Shown piece after piece: positions 7,844 to 16,239 of a DNA stretch of 30,944 nt (positions are counted from its first letter, which is position 1; the number at the start of each line of letters is the position of its first letter). Source of the stretch: JBCDBH01 sp039184055. GTDB lineage: Bacteria; Acidobacteriota; Thermoanaerobaculia; Multivoradales; J023. Position numbers and translations under genes: made by a program. The stretch covers positions 1-30,944 of the forward strand of contig JBCDBH010000023.1 in NCBI GenBank assembly GCA_039184055.1. Reading direction: 5' to 3'. The notes beneath the pieces were generated by a model. The model saw only the letters and a program-made list of their open reading frames with translations. It had not been told where the DNA came from and ran no database searches.

Positions 7844-7935
7844 CTTTAGGAGGCCGACCCAACAGTGGATTGACCTCGGGATCTGCTCGACCCAGCTCTC
7901 GACGGTACCTGGTCTGGTCGAGAAAGGAGCTTCGG

Positions 7936-9036
7936 ATGTCGTATGCCGTGTTACGCCGACGTCTCGTGCTGTCTTCGCTGATCATTGCCTTTGTCCTCGG
8001 CTTGCTGCCCGCGTCGTCGTGGGCCGGTCCCTGGCAGATCACCTCGGAAGATGGAGAAGCGTCGCTCAAGTTCGGTTTTCTCGCCGTGATGCGCGCCGAG
8101 TCGGAAGAGCTCGGCAACGACGAGACGGCCGACAATCTCTTCTTTCGTCGCTTACGTCTCATGTTCGGAGGCAAGCTGGCCGAGAAGTGGACCTTCTTCT
8201 TCGAGACCGACAGTCCGAATTTGGGTCGATCCGATGCCGACGGCAACAAAGTGGCGGAGGACATCTTCATCCAGGATTTCTTTGTCACCTACACCCATAC
8301 CCAGGCGCTCAAGCTCGATTTCGGCTTGATCTTGATTCCGACGTCACGCAATTCGACACAGAGCGCGGCGACGCATCTGGCGTCGGACTATGGCCCGTTT
8401 TCGTTTCTCAACTCGGCGCCGACCAATTCACGGATCGGTCGCGACTACGGGGTGCAGGCGCGTGGCAGCCTGGCCGACAATCGGGTCGAATATCGGCTCG
8501 GGGTGTACGACGGCAACCGGGGTGAAGATGCGTCGGCGCCTTTGCGCTACGCCGGTCGACTGATGTACCACGTCTTCGATACCGAAACCGGTATGTACTA
8601 CACCGGCAACAGCTTGGGTACCAAACGCTTCCTGAGCTTCGGGGTCAGCTTCGACAGCGAGGACGATTACATCGCCATCGGTGGCGACGTGTTCTACGAC
8701 CAGCCGGTCGGTGACGATGGCAGCGCGTTCACGCTCCAGGCCGACTACATCCGCTACGACGGCGGTGATTTCTTCCCATCGTTGCCGACCCAGGACACGA
8801 TGCTCTTCGAAGCCGGGTACTATTTCGGCACCAGTCGTTGGCAGCCCTGGGTGCAATACGCCGAGCGCGATTTCGAGGACGATGCGTTGGCCGATGAAGA
8901 GCGTCTTTTCGTCGGCATCAACTACCGCATCAAAGCTCACAATCGCCTGGTGCGTCTGGCCTATGGGCAGTTGTCCAAGGACGGCGAGGGCGATCGCAAC
9001 GTCATCCAGCTGACTCTGCAACTCTTTCACTTCTGA
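7936..9036 (+). CDS. Outer-membrane porin, OprO/OprP-type
   Basis: A 366-residue beta-barrel protein. Residues 1-30 are a Sec signal peptide (RRR, hydrophobic core, SSWA before the cut). The mature part alternates short beta strands and ends in FHF, with the aromatic terminal residue needed for barrel assembly. The segments FFRRLRLMFGGKLAEKWTFFFE and IQDFFVTY match the phosphate-selective porin O/P family, whose members also carry other anions. ATG 7936 is chosen over longer forms because AAGGAG sits at 7924-7929 and a clean signal peptide follows. Being first in an operon with an organate symporter, it most likely lets short-chain acids cross the outer membrane; the substrate is inferred. 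Confidence 0.85.
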   Translation: MSYAVLRRRLVLSSLIIAFVLGLLPASSWAGPWQITSEDGEASLKFGFLAVMRAESEELGNDETADNLFFRRLRLMFGGKLAEKWTFFFETDSPNLGRSDADGNKVAEDIFIQDFFVTYTHTQALKLDFGLILIPTSRNSTQSAATHLASDYGPFSFLNSAPTNSRIGRDYGVQARGSLADNRVEYRLGVYDGNRGEDASAPLRYAGRLMYHVFDTETGMYYTGNSLGTKRFLSFGVSFDSEDDYIAIGGDVFYDQPVGDDGSAFTLQADYIRYDGGDFFPSLPTQDTMLFEAGYYFGTSRWQPWVQYAERDFEDDALADEERLFVGINYRIKAHNRLVRLAYGQLSKDGEGDRNVIQLTLQLFHF

Positions 9037-9048
9037 ATCGGAGGCATC

Positions 9049-9318
9049 ATGTCCGAGCAACAACCCGACAAGAGTCGTGAGGCGTATTGGCGCAAGAATC
9101 AGCGGTTGATCGCCATTTTGCTGTCGATCTGGGCGCTCGTTTCCTACGGTTTCGCCATCCTCTTTCCGATGGACTAAACGATTGGTCAGCTACCCGCCGG
9201 GTTTTTGTGGGCGCAGCAGGGCTCGATGTTCGTCTTCGTCATCCTGATCTTCGTCTACGCCTTTCAGATGGACAAGATCGATCGTGAGTTCGATGTCCAC
9301 GAGGAGGACGACAAATGA
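9049..9318 (+). pseudogene. DUF4212 symporter small subunit, interrupted by in-frame TAA
   Basis: Codons 1-42 (9049-9174) encode a soluble start and the first membrane helix (YWRKNQRLIAILLSIWALVS to ILFPMD). Codon 43 (9175-9177) is TAA. Codons 44-89 continue in the same frame with the loop, the family signature FLWAQQGSMFVFV and a second helix ending DREFDV, and TGA at 9316-9318 overlaps the symporter ATG. The two halves align end to end with an ordinary 85-90-residue DUF4212 protein, the obligatory-looking small partner of VC_2705-type symporters, so exactly one sense codon has become a stop. GGAGG at 9040-9044 supports the start. No strong restart signal precedes the second half. It may be a real nonsense mutation, a split subunit, readthrough or a sequencing error. 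Confidence 0.85.
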
Positions 9319-10997
9319 GCGGCTTTACCGTCACCGAGCTGTGGACGTTCGGCTTCGTCGCGCTCACCTTCGGCGCCTATCTCTTCATCGGCTATTCGAA
9401 TCGGGTGCGCGATACGAAAGGCTTTTACGTCGCCGGTCAGGGTGTGCCGCCGATTTTCAACGGCATGGCGACCGCGGCGGATTGGATGTCGGCGGCGTCG
9501 TTCATCTCGATGGCCGGTCTGATCTCGTTCATGGGCTATGACGGCGCGGTCTACCTGATGGGTTGGACCGGTGGCTATGTGCTGCTCGCCCTGTTGTTGG
9601 CGCCCTATCTACGTAAGTTCGGTCAATACACCGTGCCCGACTTCGTCGGTGATCGGTACTACTCGCAAACCGCTCGCGTGGTCGCGGCGATCTGCGCGGT
9701 CTTCGTCTCGCTCACCTATGTCGCCGGGCAGATGCGTGGCGTCGGCGTGGTGTTCTCGCGCTTTCTCGGCGTGTCGATCGTCTGGGGCGTGGTCATCGGT
9801 ATGACGGTGGTCGCCTTCTTCGCCGTTTTGGGTGGCATGAAAGGCATCACCTGGACGCAGGTGGCGCAATACAGCGTGTTGATCGTCGCCTTCTTGATCC
9901 CGTCGGTGGCGATCGCCGCCAAGCTGACCGGTAACCCGATTCCGCAGCTGTCGTTCACCTTTTCGGACATCACGGCAAAGCTGAACCAAATCCAGGTCGA
10001 TCTCGGTTTTACCGAGTACACCCAACCCTTCCAATCGAAATCGCAGCTCGACATGTTGTGTATCGTCATCGCCTTGATGGTCGGTACGGCGGGTCTGCCA
10101 CACGTCATCGTGCGCTTCTACACCGTGCCCAACGTGCGCGCGGCGCGTTACTCGGCCGGTTGGGCCCTGCTCTTCATCGCCTTGCTCTACACCACGGCGC
10201 CGGCGCTCGCCGCCTTCGCGCGCTACAACCTGATCGACACGCTGCACGACACCCCGGTGGAGGAAGCCCGCGCGCTCGAATGGGTGAACAGTTGGGAAGA
10301 AACGGGACTGCTCGGTTTCGACGACAAGAACGGCGACGGCAGGCTTCAGCTCAGTCCCGACGCCGAGCGCAACGAGATCATCATCGACCGCGACATCATC
10401 GTGCTTTCGACCCCCGAGGTGGCCGACTTGGCGCCGTGGGTGATCGCGCTGGTCGCTGCGGGTGGCTTGGCGGCGGCGTTGTCAACCGCCGCCGGGTTGA
10501 TGCTGGTGATCTCGAGCTCGTTCTCACACGACATCTACGCCAAGCTGATCGACCCCGGAGCTTCGGAGCAACGCAAGCTGCTGGTCGGACGGATCACCAT
10601 CTTCGGCGCGGTCTTGGTCGCCGGCTACTTCGGGATCGACCCCCCTGGATTTGTCGCCGAGGTGGTCGCCTTCGCCTTCGGGCTGGCGGCGGCCAGTTTC
10701 TTCCCGATCATCCTGCTCGGGATTTTCGACAAACGAACCAACCAGAAGGGCGCCATCGTCGGCATGATCGTGGGCATCGGCTTTACCGCCTTCTACATCA
10801 TCGGCAACCGCTTCTTCGGCATGCCGGCCTTTCTCTTCGGCATCAGCGCCCAGGGTATCGGCGCAGTCGGCATGGTGCTCAACCTGGTGTCGGCGGTGAC
10901 CGTCTCGCGGCTCACCGAGCCACCGCCGATCGAGGTCCAGGAGATGGTCGAATCGGTCCGCGTGCCGCGTGGCGCGGGTGCCGCGACAGGGCACTAA
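9315..10997 (+). CDS. Sodium/solute symporter, VC_2705 subfamily (acetate-type)
   Basis: A 560-residue inner-membrane SSF (SLC5) carrier with about 13 membrane helices, related to ActP. Signature regions include GATADWMSAAS-like ATAADWMSAASF (near residue 50), and GGLAAALSTAAGLMLVISSSFSHD (near 380). A hydrophilic insert at about 320-365 contains DDKNGDGRLQLS, an EF-hand-like loop typical of this subfamily, so calcium may bind outside the membrane; that is inference. The ATG overlaps the DUF4212 stop by 4 bp. The usual small subunit encoded just before is interrupted by TAA, which makes the function of this carrier an open question. Acetate or a similar monocarboxylate is the expected substrate, given acs downstream. 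Confidence 0.93.
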   Translation: MSGFTVTELWTFGFVALTFGAYLFIGYSNRVRDTKGFYVAGQGVPPIFNGMATAADWMSAASFISMAGLISFMGYDGAVYLMGWTGGYVLLALLLAPYLRKFGQYTVPDFVGDRYYSQTARVVAAICAVFVSLTYVAGQMRGVGVVFSRFLGVSIVWGVVIGMTVVAFFAVLGGMKGITWTQVAQYSVLIVAFLIPSVAIAAKLTGNPIPQLSFTFSDITAKLNQIQVDLGFTEYTQPFQSKSQLDMLCIVIALMVGTAGLPHVIVRFYTVPNVRAARYSAGWALLFIALLYTTAPALAAFARYNLIDTLHDTPVEEARALEWVNSWEETGLLGFDDKNGDGRLQLSPDAERNEIIIDRDIIVLSTPEVADLAPWVIALVAAGGLAAALSTAAGLMLVISSSFSHDIYAKLIDPGASEQRKLLVGRITIFGAVLVAGYFGIDPPGFVAEVVAFAFGLAAASFFPIILLGIFDKRTNQKGAIVGMIVGIGFTAFYIIGNRFFGMPAFLFGISAQGIGAVGMVLNLVSAVTVSRLTEPPPIEVQEMVESVRVPRGAGAATGH

Positions 10998-11030
10998 AGC
11001 CAGCTCGAGAAGTTGGGCACGGAGTACCCG

Positions 11031-11071
11031 GCACGGAGACGAGGTGTGATCCCCTCGCCTCGTCTCCGTGC
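11031..11071. terminator. Perfect 14-bp stem hairpin after the symporter
   Basis: GCACGGAGACGAGG (11031-11044) and its exact complement (11058-11071) flank a 13-base loop. No T run follows on either strand, so it is not a standard intrinsic terminator; it may still end or stabilise the symporter transcript or separate it from acs, 84 bp downstream. Confidence 0.55.
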
Positions 11072-11154
11072 TCGTGCCGCGTCGTCCTCGTGCCGAATCT
11101 TCCGGTTATCATTCAGCCTAGACACAGACTTACCGCAGCGTAGAGGAGCGTTCG

Positions 11155-13092
11155 ATGATCCCGACCAAGGACCACATTTCGCAACACGCCACGATCGGCT
11201 CGCTCGACGACTATCGTGAGCAATACCGTCAGTCGATCGAGGATCCGGCCGGCTTTTGGCGCCGACAAGCCGATCGTCTGACCTGGTTTCATCCGCCTGA
11301 TCAGACCGGCTATTGGGATTACGATCGCGTCGATTTCTCGTGGTACGAGGGCGGCAAGCTCAACGCGTGCTTCAATTGTGTCGATCGCCATCTCGAGGAG
11401 AACGGCGACAAGACGGCGATCATCTGGGCCGCCGACGAAGCCGGCGAGTACGAGCACATCAGCTTCCGTCAGCTCCAGCGACGGGTGTGTCGGGTCGCCA
11501 ACGTGCTCAAGGCGCACGGCGTCCGGCGTGGCGATCGAGTCTGTATCTATCTGCCGATGATTCCCGATCTCGCTTACACCATGCTCGCCTGCGCGCGGAT
11601 CGGCGCGGTGCATTCGATCGTCTTCGCCGGTTTCTCCGCCGACTCGCTGCGTGACCGGATTCTCGACGCCGATTGTCGGGTCGTCGTCACCGCCAACGAA
11701 GGCCTGCGTGGCGGGCGAACGATCCCGCTCAAGAACACCGTCGACGACGCGGTGCGTGGCCTGTCGCTGGTCGATACCGTCTTGGTCGCGCGACGCACCG
11801 AGACCGACGTACCGATGGAAGCCGGTCGTGACTATTGGCTCGATGAGGAAGTCTCCAAGCATCGCGCCACCAGCCCGACCGAGTGGATGGACGCCGAAGA
11901 CCCGCTCTTCGTGCTCTACACCTCGGGCTCGACGGGCAAGCCCAAAGGCGTCTTGCACACCACTGGTGGTTACCTGGTCTACACCTCGATGACCCACGAG
12001 CTGGTTTTCGACATCAAACCCGACAGCGTCTACGCCTGTGTCGCCGATGTCGGTTGGATCACCGGTCATAGCTACATCATCTACGGTCCGCTCGCCAACG
12101 GCACCACCACCGTGATGTTCGAATCGACCCCGCTCTATCCCGACGCGGGTCGCTATTGGCGGCTGGTCGACGATCTCGGCGTCGACATCTTCTACACCGC
12201 GCCGACCGCGATTCGCGCCATCGCCCGTGAAGGCGACGAGTGGGTGAAGAAGTACTCCCGCACGAGTCTGCGGGTGCTCGGCACGGTCGGCGAGCCGATC
12301 AACCCCGAAGTGTGGGAGTGGTACCACGACGTCGTGGGCGGAGGCACCTGCGCCGTGGTCGACACCTGGTGGCAGACCGAAACCGGTGGCATGTTGATCA
12401 CCCCCTTGCCCGGCGCCACGCCGTGCAAGCCCGGCTCGGCGACCCTACCGTTCTTCGGTGTCGAGCCTCTCCTGGTCGACAACGAAGGCAACGAAATCCA
12501 CGGCAACGGTGTCGAAGGCAACCTCTGTCTGCGGCGCTCCTGGCCGAGCCAGGCGCGCACCATCTGGGGCGATCACAAACGCTTCGAACAGACCTACTTT
12601 TCCACCTATCCCGGTCTCTACTTCACCGGTGATGGCTGTCGTCGTGACGAAGACGGTTACTACTGGATCACCGGTCGCGTCGACGACGTGCTCAACGTCT
12701 CCGGTCACCGTCTCGGCACCGCCGAAGTCGAATCCGCCCTCGTCGCTCACGACGCCGTCGCCGAAGCCGCCGTCGTCGGCTTCCCCCACGACATCAAAGG
12801 CCAGGGCATCTTCGCCTACGTCATCATCACCGCCGACTACGAATCGATGGACGCTCACGAGCTCGTCGGCACCCTCAAAGAACAGGTTCGTCACGCCATC
12901 GGCCCGATCGCCAAACCCGATCGAATCCAGGTCGTTCCAGGTTTGCCCAAAACCCGCTCGGGCAAAATCATGCGTCGCATCCTGCGCAAAATCGCCGCTC
13001 AGGAATACGGCCAGCTCGGTGACATCACCACCCTGGCCGACCCGTCGGTGGTCGAACAGATCATCGAAGCGCGTCGGGAGTCGGCGGGGTAG
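11155..13092 (+). CDS. acs: Acetyl-CoA synthetase (AMP-forming)
   Basis: A 645-residue cytoplasmic ANL-superfamily enzyme making acetyl-CoA from acetate, ATP and CoA through acetyl-AMP. The N-terminal ACS domain starts with DYREQYRQSIEDPAGFW. The P-loop-like motif YTSGSTGKPKG is near residue 255-266, DTWWQTETGG lies in the acetate pocket, and YWITGRVDDVLNVSGHRLGTAE marks the hinge to the C-terminal domain. Lys604 in KTRSGKIMRRILRK is the catalytic lysine whose acetylation switches the enzyme off in other bacteria. Length and motifs are those of a complete enzyme. GAGGAG at 11143-11148 supports the ATG. Position after the symporter suggests that the imported acid is acetate. Confidence 0.97.
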   Translation: MIPTKDHISQHATIGSLDDYREQYRQSIEDPAGFWRRQADRLTWFHPPDQTGYWDYDRVDFSWYEGGKLNACFNCVDRHLEENGDKTAIIWAADEAGEYEHISFRQLQRRVCRVANVLKAHGVRRGDRVCIYLPMIPDLAYTMLACARIGAVHSIVFAGFSADSLRDRILDADCRVVVTANEGLRGGRTIPLKNTVDDAVRGLSLVDTVLVARRTETDVPMEAGRDYWLDEEVSKHRATSPTEWMDAEDPLFVLYTSGSTGKPKGVLHTTGGYLVYTSMTHELVFDIKPDSVYACVADVGWITGHSYIIYGPLANGTTTVMFESTPLYPDAGRYWRLVDDLGVDIFYTAPTAIRAIAREGDEWVKKYSRTSLRVLGTVGEPINPEVWEWYHDVVGGGTCAVVDTWWQTETGGMLITPLPGATPCKPGSATLPFFGVEPLLVDNEGNEIHGNGVEGNLCLRRSWPSQARTIWGDHKRFEQTYFSTYPGLYFTGDGCRRDEDGYYWITGRVDDVLNVSGHRLGTAEVESALVAHDAVAEAAVVGFPHDIKGQGIFAYVIITADYESMDAHELVGTLKEQVRHAIGPIAKPDRIQVVPGLPKTRSGKIMRRILRKIAAQEYGQLGDITTLADPSVVEQIIEARRESAG

Positions 13093-13214
13093 GCAAACAC
13101 GACCACGGTCAAGTTGCATTCAAAGCTGGCTCCCGATCGTCTATCGTTCGACGGTGGCGAGGTGTCACCGGGTAGCACGACATCTTCTTGGGGTTTGCCG
13201 ACGATGATCTGTCT

Positions 13215-13667
13215 ATGAGTGATCTGGACCAGCTTTTGGCGCGTGGGTATCGCTACGCCCTCAGTTTGACCCACGACCATGCCCGGGCCGAGGATCTGGT
13301 GCAGGATGCGTGGCTGTCGATTCTGGAGCGCGAGGCGCCGCGTCATGTCGGCTACTTTTTCCGCACGATCCGCAATCGCTTTCTCGATCTGGAGAAGCGA
13401 CGGCGACTGGTTGCGGTCGAGCCGCTCGACGAGTCGGTGGAGGTCGGGGTGGAGCCGGTGTCGATCGATGTCGAGGATGTCGAGCGCGGGCTCGGCACGC
13501 TGCGGGCGCTCGAACGCGAGGCGCTTTACCTTTCGGCGGTGGAGGGGCACACGGTGGCCGAGGTGGCGACGCTGACCGATCAGCCGCTGGGAAGCGTGTC
13601 GAGCTTGATTCAGCGTGGACGTGCCAAGCTGCGACGGTTTCTGAGCCAGGAAAGGAGGCACGGATGA
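13215..13667 (+). CDS. ECF-family RNA polymerase sigma factor
   Basis: A 150-residue sigma-70 family protein with only regions 2 and 4. Region 2 has AEDLVQDAWLSILE (25-38) and RTIRNRFLDLEKRRR (50-64); region 4 has LRALEREALYLSAVEGHTVAEVA followed by the recognition helix around GSVSSLIQRGRAKLRR (126-141). ATG 13215 begins a normal region 2; a TTG at 13188 in the same frame would add nine residues without a better ribosome site. The downstream gene overlaps by 4 bp and encodes a single-pass membrane protein, the standard ECF and anti-sigma arrangement. Regulon unknown. Confidence 0.9.
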   Translation: MSDLDQLLARGYRYALSLTHDHARAEDLVQDAWLSILEREAPRHVGYFFRTIRNRFLDLEKRRRLVAVEPLDESVEVGVEPVSIDVEDVERGLGTLRALEREALYLSAVEGHTVAEVATLTDQPLGSVSSLIQRGRAKLRRFLSQERRHG

Positions 13668-14281
13668 GCACCGAACCTCTCGACCGCGCCATCCGCGATC
13701 ATTACGAATCCCAGCAGCCGAGCCCGGCGATGCTCGAACGATTGCGTTCGGCCACCGCGACGGCGGAGCGTGGCCGTCGGCGTCCCTGGCGTCTACTTGC
13801 CGCTGCCGCGATGGTTCTCGCGACTCTGAGCGTGGTGTGGTGGCAGCTCGATCGATCGGGATTCTCACCACCCGCGCCGACGACGGTTGTCGCAGACTCT
13901 GAAGAGCTGACCCAACGGGTCGTCGCCGAGGTGGTGAAGAATCACTTCAAGGATGTGGGTCTCGACTTCACGACCGGCAGCTACGACCAGCTCGCCACCG
14001 CGATGACCGGACTCAACTTCCAGGTCGCCACTCCGAATACCGAACGTATGGGTGCGCTCGATCTGCAAGGCGGTCGCTATTGCTCGCTTCAGGGGCATAT
14101 CGCCGCGCAGCTTTGGCTCGAGGATTCAGCCGGGCGTCGTGCGACGCTCTATCAGACCCTTGTCGACCCCATGCTCGACGAGCTCGATGGACAGGAGGTC
14201 GAGCAGGATGGCGTGCTGGTGTCTTTTTGGGTGGAAGACGAGGTGTTTTTCGCGCGCGCGCTCACCGGAGCTCATTTGTGA
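13664..14281 (+). CDS. Membrane anti-sigma-like protein
   Basis: A 205-residue protein. Residues 1-38 are a charged cytoplasmic part, 42-60 form one membrane helix (LLAAAAMVLATLSVVWW), and about 145 residues lie outside. The outer domain includes GGRYCSLQGHIAAQLWLEDSAGRRATLYQT, a pattern found in several RsiW-like anti-sigma factors (GGRxC...AA.L.Y...GR). The cytoplasmic part lacks the zinc-binding HxxxCxxC of the ZAS type and is short, so the contact with the sigma factor must differ. ATGA overlap with the sigma gene and an AGGAGG at 13654-13659 couple the two. Its last 10 bp overlap the end of the convergent DUF4405 gene. Function is inferred from gene order and topology. Confidence 0.75.
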   Translation: MSTEPLDRAIRDHYESQQPSPAMLERLRSATATAERGRRRPWRLLAAAAMVLATLSVVWWQLDRSGFSPPAPTTVVADSEELTQRVVAEVVKNHFKDVGLDFTTGSYDQLATAMTGLNFQVATPNTERMGALDLQGGRYCSLQGHIAAQLWLEDSAGRRATLYQTLVDPMLDELDGQEVEQDGVLVSFWVEDEVFFARALTGAHL

Positions 14282-14757
14282 GTCGAGGCTGTCGTGGACG
14301 TCTGTGCGCGGCGACGACGTTTGCGCCGCATTCGGGAACGCTGCGCGAGATGGGCGATGAGTAGGAGAGGGAAAAGGACGCCCACGACGGTGTGGGTATA
14401 CGAGGTGGCGAGACGAAGCGATTCGTCACCGAGGTAATAGAGCAAATAGGCGGTGACGATGAGGATGACGTTGCCGACGAGCAGAGCGATGCCGAGCGGA
14501 CGCATCGTGCGAACACGCCAACCCGGTGGCACGTGCGAGGCGAGAAGATGACCGAAGGCGATCATCAACAAGAAGGCCACCGCACCGTGAATCTTGAGCA
14601 CGCTGAACTGCCACGGGTGTTTCTCGGGACCGAAGTCTCCTTCCACGGTAATCCATGAATCGAGCACGAAAAACCCGACACCACTGACCCAACTCAACAC
14701 GACGAGCACGAAGAGCGTGATGCGATTGAAGCTCGTGAGCCGGGCCGAAGCGGCCAT
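14272..14757 (-). CDS. DUF4405-type four-helix haem/redox membrane protein
   Basis: A 161-residue inner-membrane protein with four hydrophobic segments (about 12-32, 55-75, 88-109, 121-138) and a very basic C-terminal tail (RRKRRRR). Histidines at 57 (KIHG), 70, 75, 122 (YTHT) and 136 are placed in or next to helices and could ligate b haems, as in DUF4405 and cytochrome b561-like proteins. DUF4405 proteins have been linked to flavinylated electron-transfer systems. It is the last gene of the OMP-FMN-ApbE operon, starting 2 bp after apbE, and would pass electrons between the quinone pool and the exported flavoprotein. Family assignment is by topology and histidine pattern. Confidence 0.7.
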   Translation of the reverse strand: MAASARLTSFNRITLFVLVVLSWVSGVGFFVLDSWITVEGDFGPEKHPWQFSVLKIHGAVAFLLMIAFGHLLASHVPPGWRVRTMRPLGIALLVGNVILIVTAYLLYYLGDESLRLATSYTHTVVGVLFPLLLIAHLAQRSRMRRKRRRRAQTSTTASTHK

Positions 14758-14759
14758 AC

Positions 14760-15680
14760 TCAGTCACTCCCGAGCCACGCGCTTCGGCCCTTTTGATCGG
14801 TGAGCAGGGCAATGCCACCGAGGTCTTGCCAGATCGTGTTGGCTTCGGGGCAGATCGCCGCTACCTTGGTCAGGGCATCCGCGAGCATGCAGCTCGGAGC
14901 GAACATCGACACCGTGTGCGGGACGACGATGGCGTTACGGCACTTGGCGCAGACGATCGGCGATTGTTCTCGCCGCTCGAAAGGGCCGCTGGTCGCCACC
15001 GCGGGTGCACGCATCGCAACTTCGGTGAGCGCTGGGCCCCGTCGCCCCTGACTCGGTGCGCGAATCGCCACGCTCTGACCCCGCCACGGTCGCATACCGA
15101 TGTCGCCACCGGCGTTGATCACCACGTCGAGGTGGCTCGGAATCGTCGCCAGCGCGCGATCCACGGCGTAGCCTTTGGCAATGCCACCGAGGTCGATGGC
15201 GAGTGGTTTGGCGAAGTGAACGAGCCCGTCGCGTAGCCGAATGTCTTCCCAGGTCGCGTCGAAATCGATGGGCTGGCCATGATCGGGGAGGTGGCCGTCG
15301 GCGATCAGCCGCGGCGCGACCGTGACGTCGAAGAGCCCGGCACTCAGCCAGCTGAGCTCGAGAGCGGTATCGAGCACTTCGGCGAGCTCTCGGCTGACCG
15401 TGACCGGTTGGCGCGATGCGATGCGATTGACCCGGGACAGCTCACTGTCTCGGTCGTGAAAGCTCATCGTTTTTTCGATGTGGTCGATGACTTCGAAAGC
15501 CTCGATGCTGTGTGACAACAGCTCGGCTTTGGTCGCCGAACCGACGATCGAAATTTTGACGTAGGTACCGAGCGCCGGTCGGCATTGCGAGACCGAATGG
15601 AAGGGTGCGGGCGGAGCGCCCTGTCCCTTGGCGGCCGGGGTCGGGACAGGGCGAGAGGAGGGGGGCTGACGAAACGGCAT
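14760..15680 (-). CDS. apbE: ApbE-type FAD:protein FMN transferase
   Basis: A 306-residue protein that attaches FMN covalently to Ser/Thr of an exported flavoprotein. Family motifs are ALGTYVKI (37-44), DLGGIAKGYAVDRA (163-176), NAGGDIG (189-195), ATSGPFER (229-236) and SMFAPSCMLADALTKVA (258-274), the last with the metal-binding serine and aspartate region. Unusual points: no clear signal peptide or lipobox in the proline-rich first 25 residues, and the usual HH-I-x-DP-x-TG segment is replaced by VCAKCRNAIVVP with a CxxC pair at 244-247. The start at 15680 leaves 16 bp to the FMN-binding gene. The neighbour carrying SGAT is the natural substrate. Confidence 0.88.
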   Translation of the reverse strand: MPFRQPPSSRPVPTPAAKGQGAPPAPFHSVSQCRPALGTYVKISIVGSATKAELLSHSIEAFEVIDHIEKTMSFHDRDSELSRVNRIASRQPVTVSRELAEVLDTALELSWLSAGLFDVTVAPRLIADGHLPDHGQPIDFDATWEDIRLRDGLVHFAKPLAIDLGGIAKGYAVDRALATIPSHLDVVINAGGDIGMRPWRGQSVAIRAPSQGRRGPALTEVAMRAPAVATSGPFERREQSPIVCAKCRNAIVVPHTVSMFAPSCMLADALTKVAAICPEANTIWQDLGGIALLTDQKGRSAWLGSD

Positions 15681-15696
15681 AGGCGGTGGTGTCCCG

Positions 15697-16236
15697 TCAG
15701 ACCTTTTGCAACACGAGTTGCCACGTCTGGGTGAGGCGATTGATACCGTCGGTAACGTGACGGCAGGACAGGGTCGCGCCACTGATGTTGCGGATCTCCT
15801 TGTCGAGACGCAGACGTTCCGTGTGGTCTTTGCCGTGGAATTGCGCTCGCCAGGCTTCGTTGCGGATCTCGTGACCGTAGGTTTCACGATAGGTGAGAAC
15901 TTCGATCCCCTTGACCTTGCCTTCGTGGGTGAGCGCGATGGCGAGGTCGATGTTCTCGTGTTTGCCGATCACCTGATCGAGGATGAACCAGCCCCCTTCT
16001 GGCGTGCGCCAAGCCTTGATGGTCTTGTTGCGTACCCGAACCTTCGAAGCCTTGGCAATGGTTTTTCTCTGTTCGTCGGTGAGGGTGACGGTGATCGCCT
16101 CGAGTGGCGTGTCTCCCCACAAGACCTGTTGGGCTTCTTCGATGGTGAGAAAGGTCTCGGCGAGGACGAAACGCTTGGGGAAAAGCAGGCTCGCCACGAA
16201 GGCGAGCGTGCTGCCGAAAAAGGTGCGACGATCCAT
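15697..16236 (-). CDS. Exported FMN-binding protein, flavinylation target
   Basis: A 179-residue protein with a Tat-like start (DRRTFFGS, then a hydrophobic stretch to about residue 26). The FMN-binding domain ends in RNISGATLSCRHVTDGI, where SGAT (152-155) with Ser157 is the ApbE target motif; the residue expected to carry FMN is a serine here in place of the more frequent threonine. The YRETYGHEI segment is typical of the family. It lies 3 bp after the outer-membrane gene and directly before apbE, so it should be flavinylated in the periplasm and act as electron carrier. A single CxxC is absent, and no haem motif is present. Confidence 0.88.
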   Translation of the reverse strand: MDRRTFFGSTLAFVASLLFPKRFVLAETFLTIEEAQQVLWGDTPLEAITVTLTDEQRKTIAKASKVRVRNKTIKAWRTPEGGWFILDQVIGKHENIDLAIALTHEGKVKGIEVLTYRETYGHEIRNEAWRAQFHGKDHTERLRLDKEIRNISGATLSCRHVTDGINRLTQTWQLVLQKV

Positions 16237-16239
16237 GGC

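Noticed and set aside
13188..13214. Earlier TTG start for the ECF sigma factor
   Set aside because: No ribosome site and no family similarity in the extra residues.
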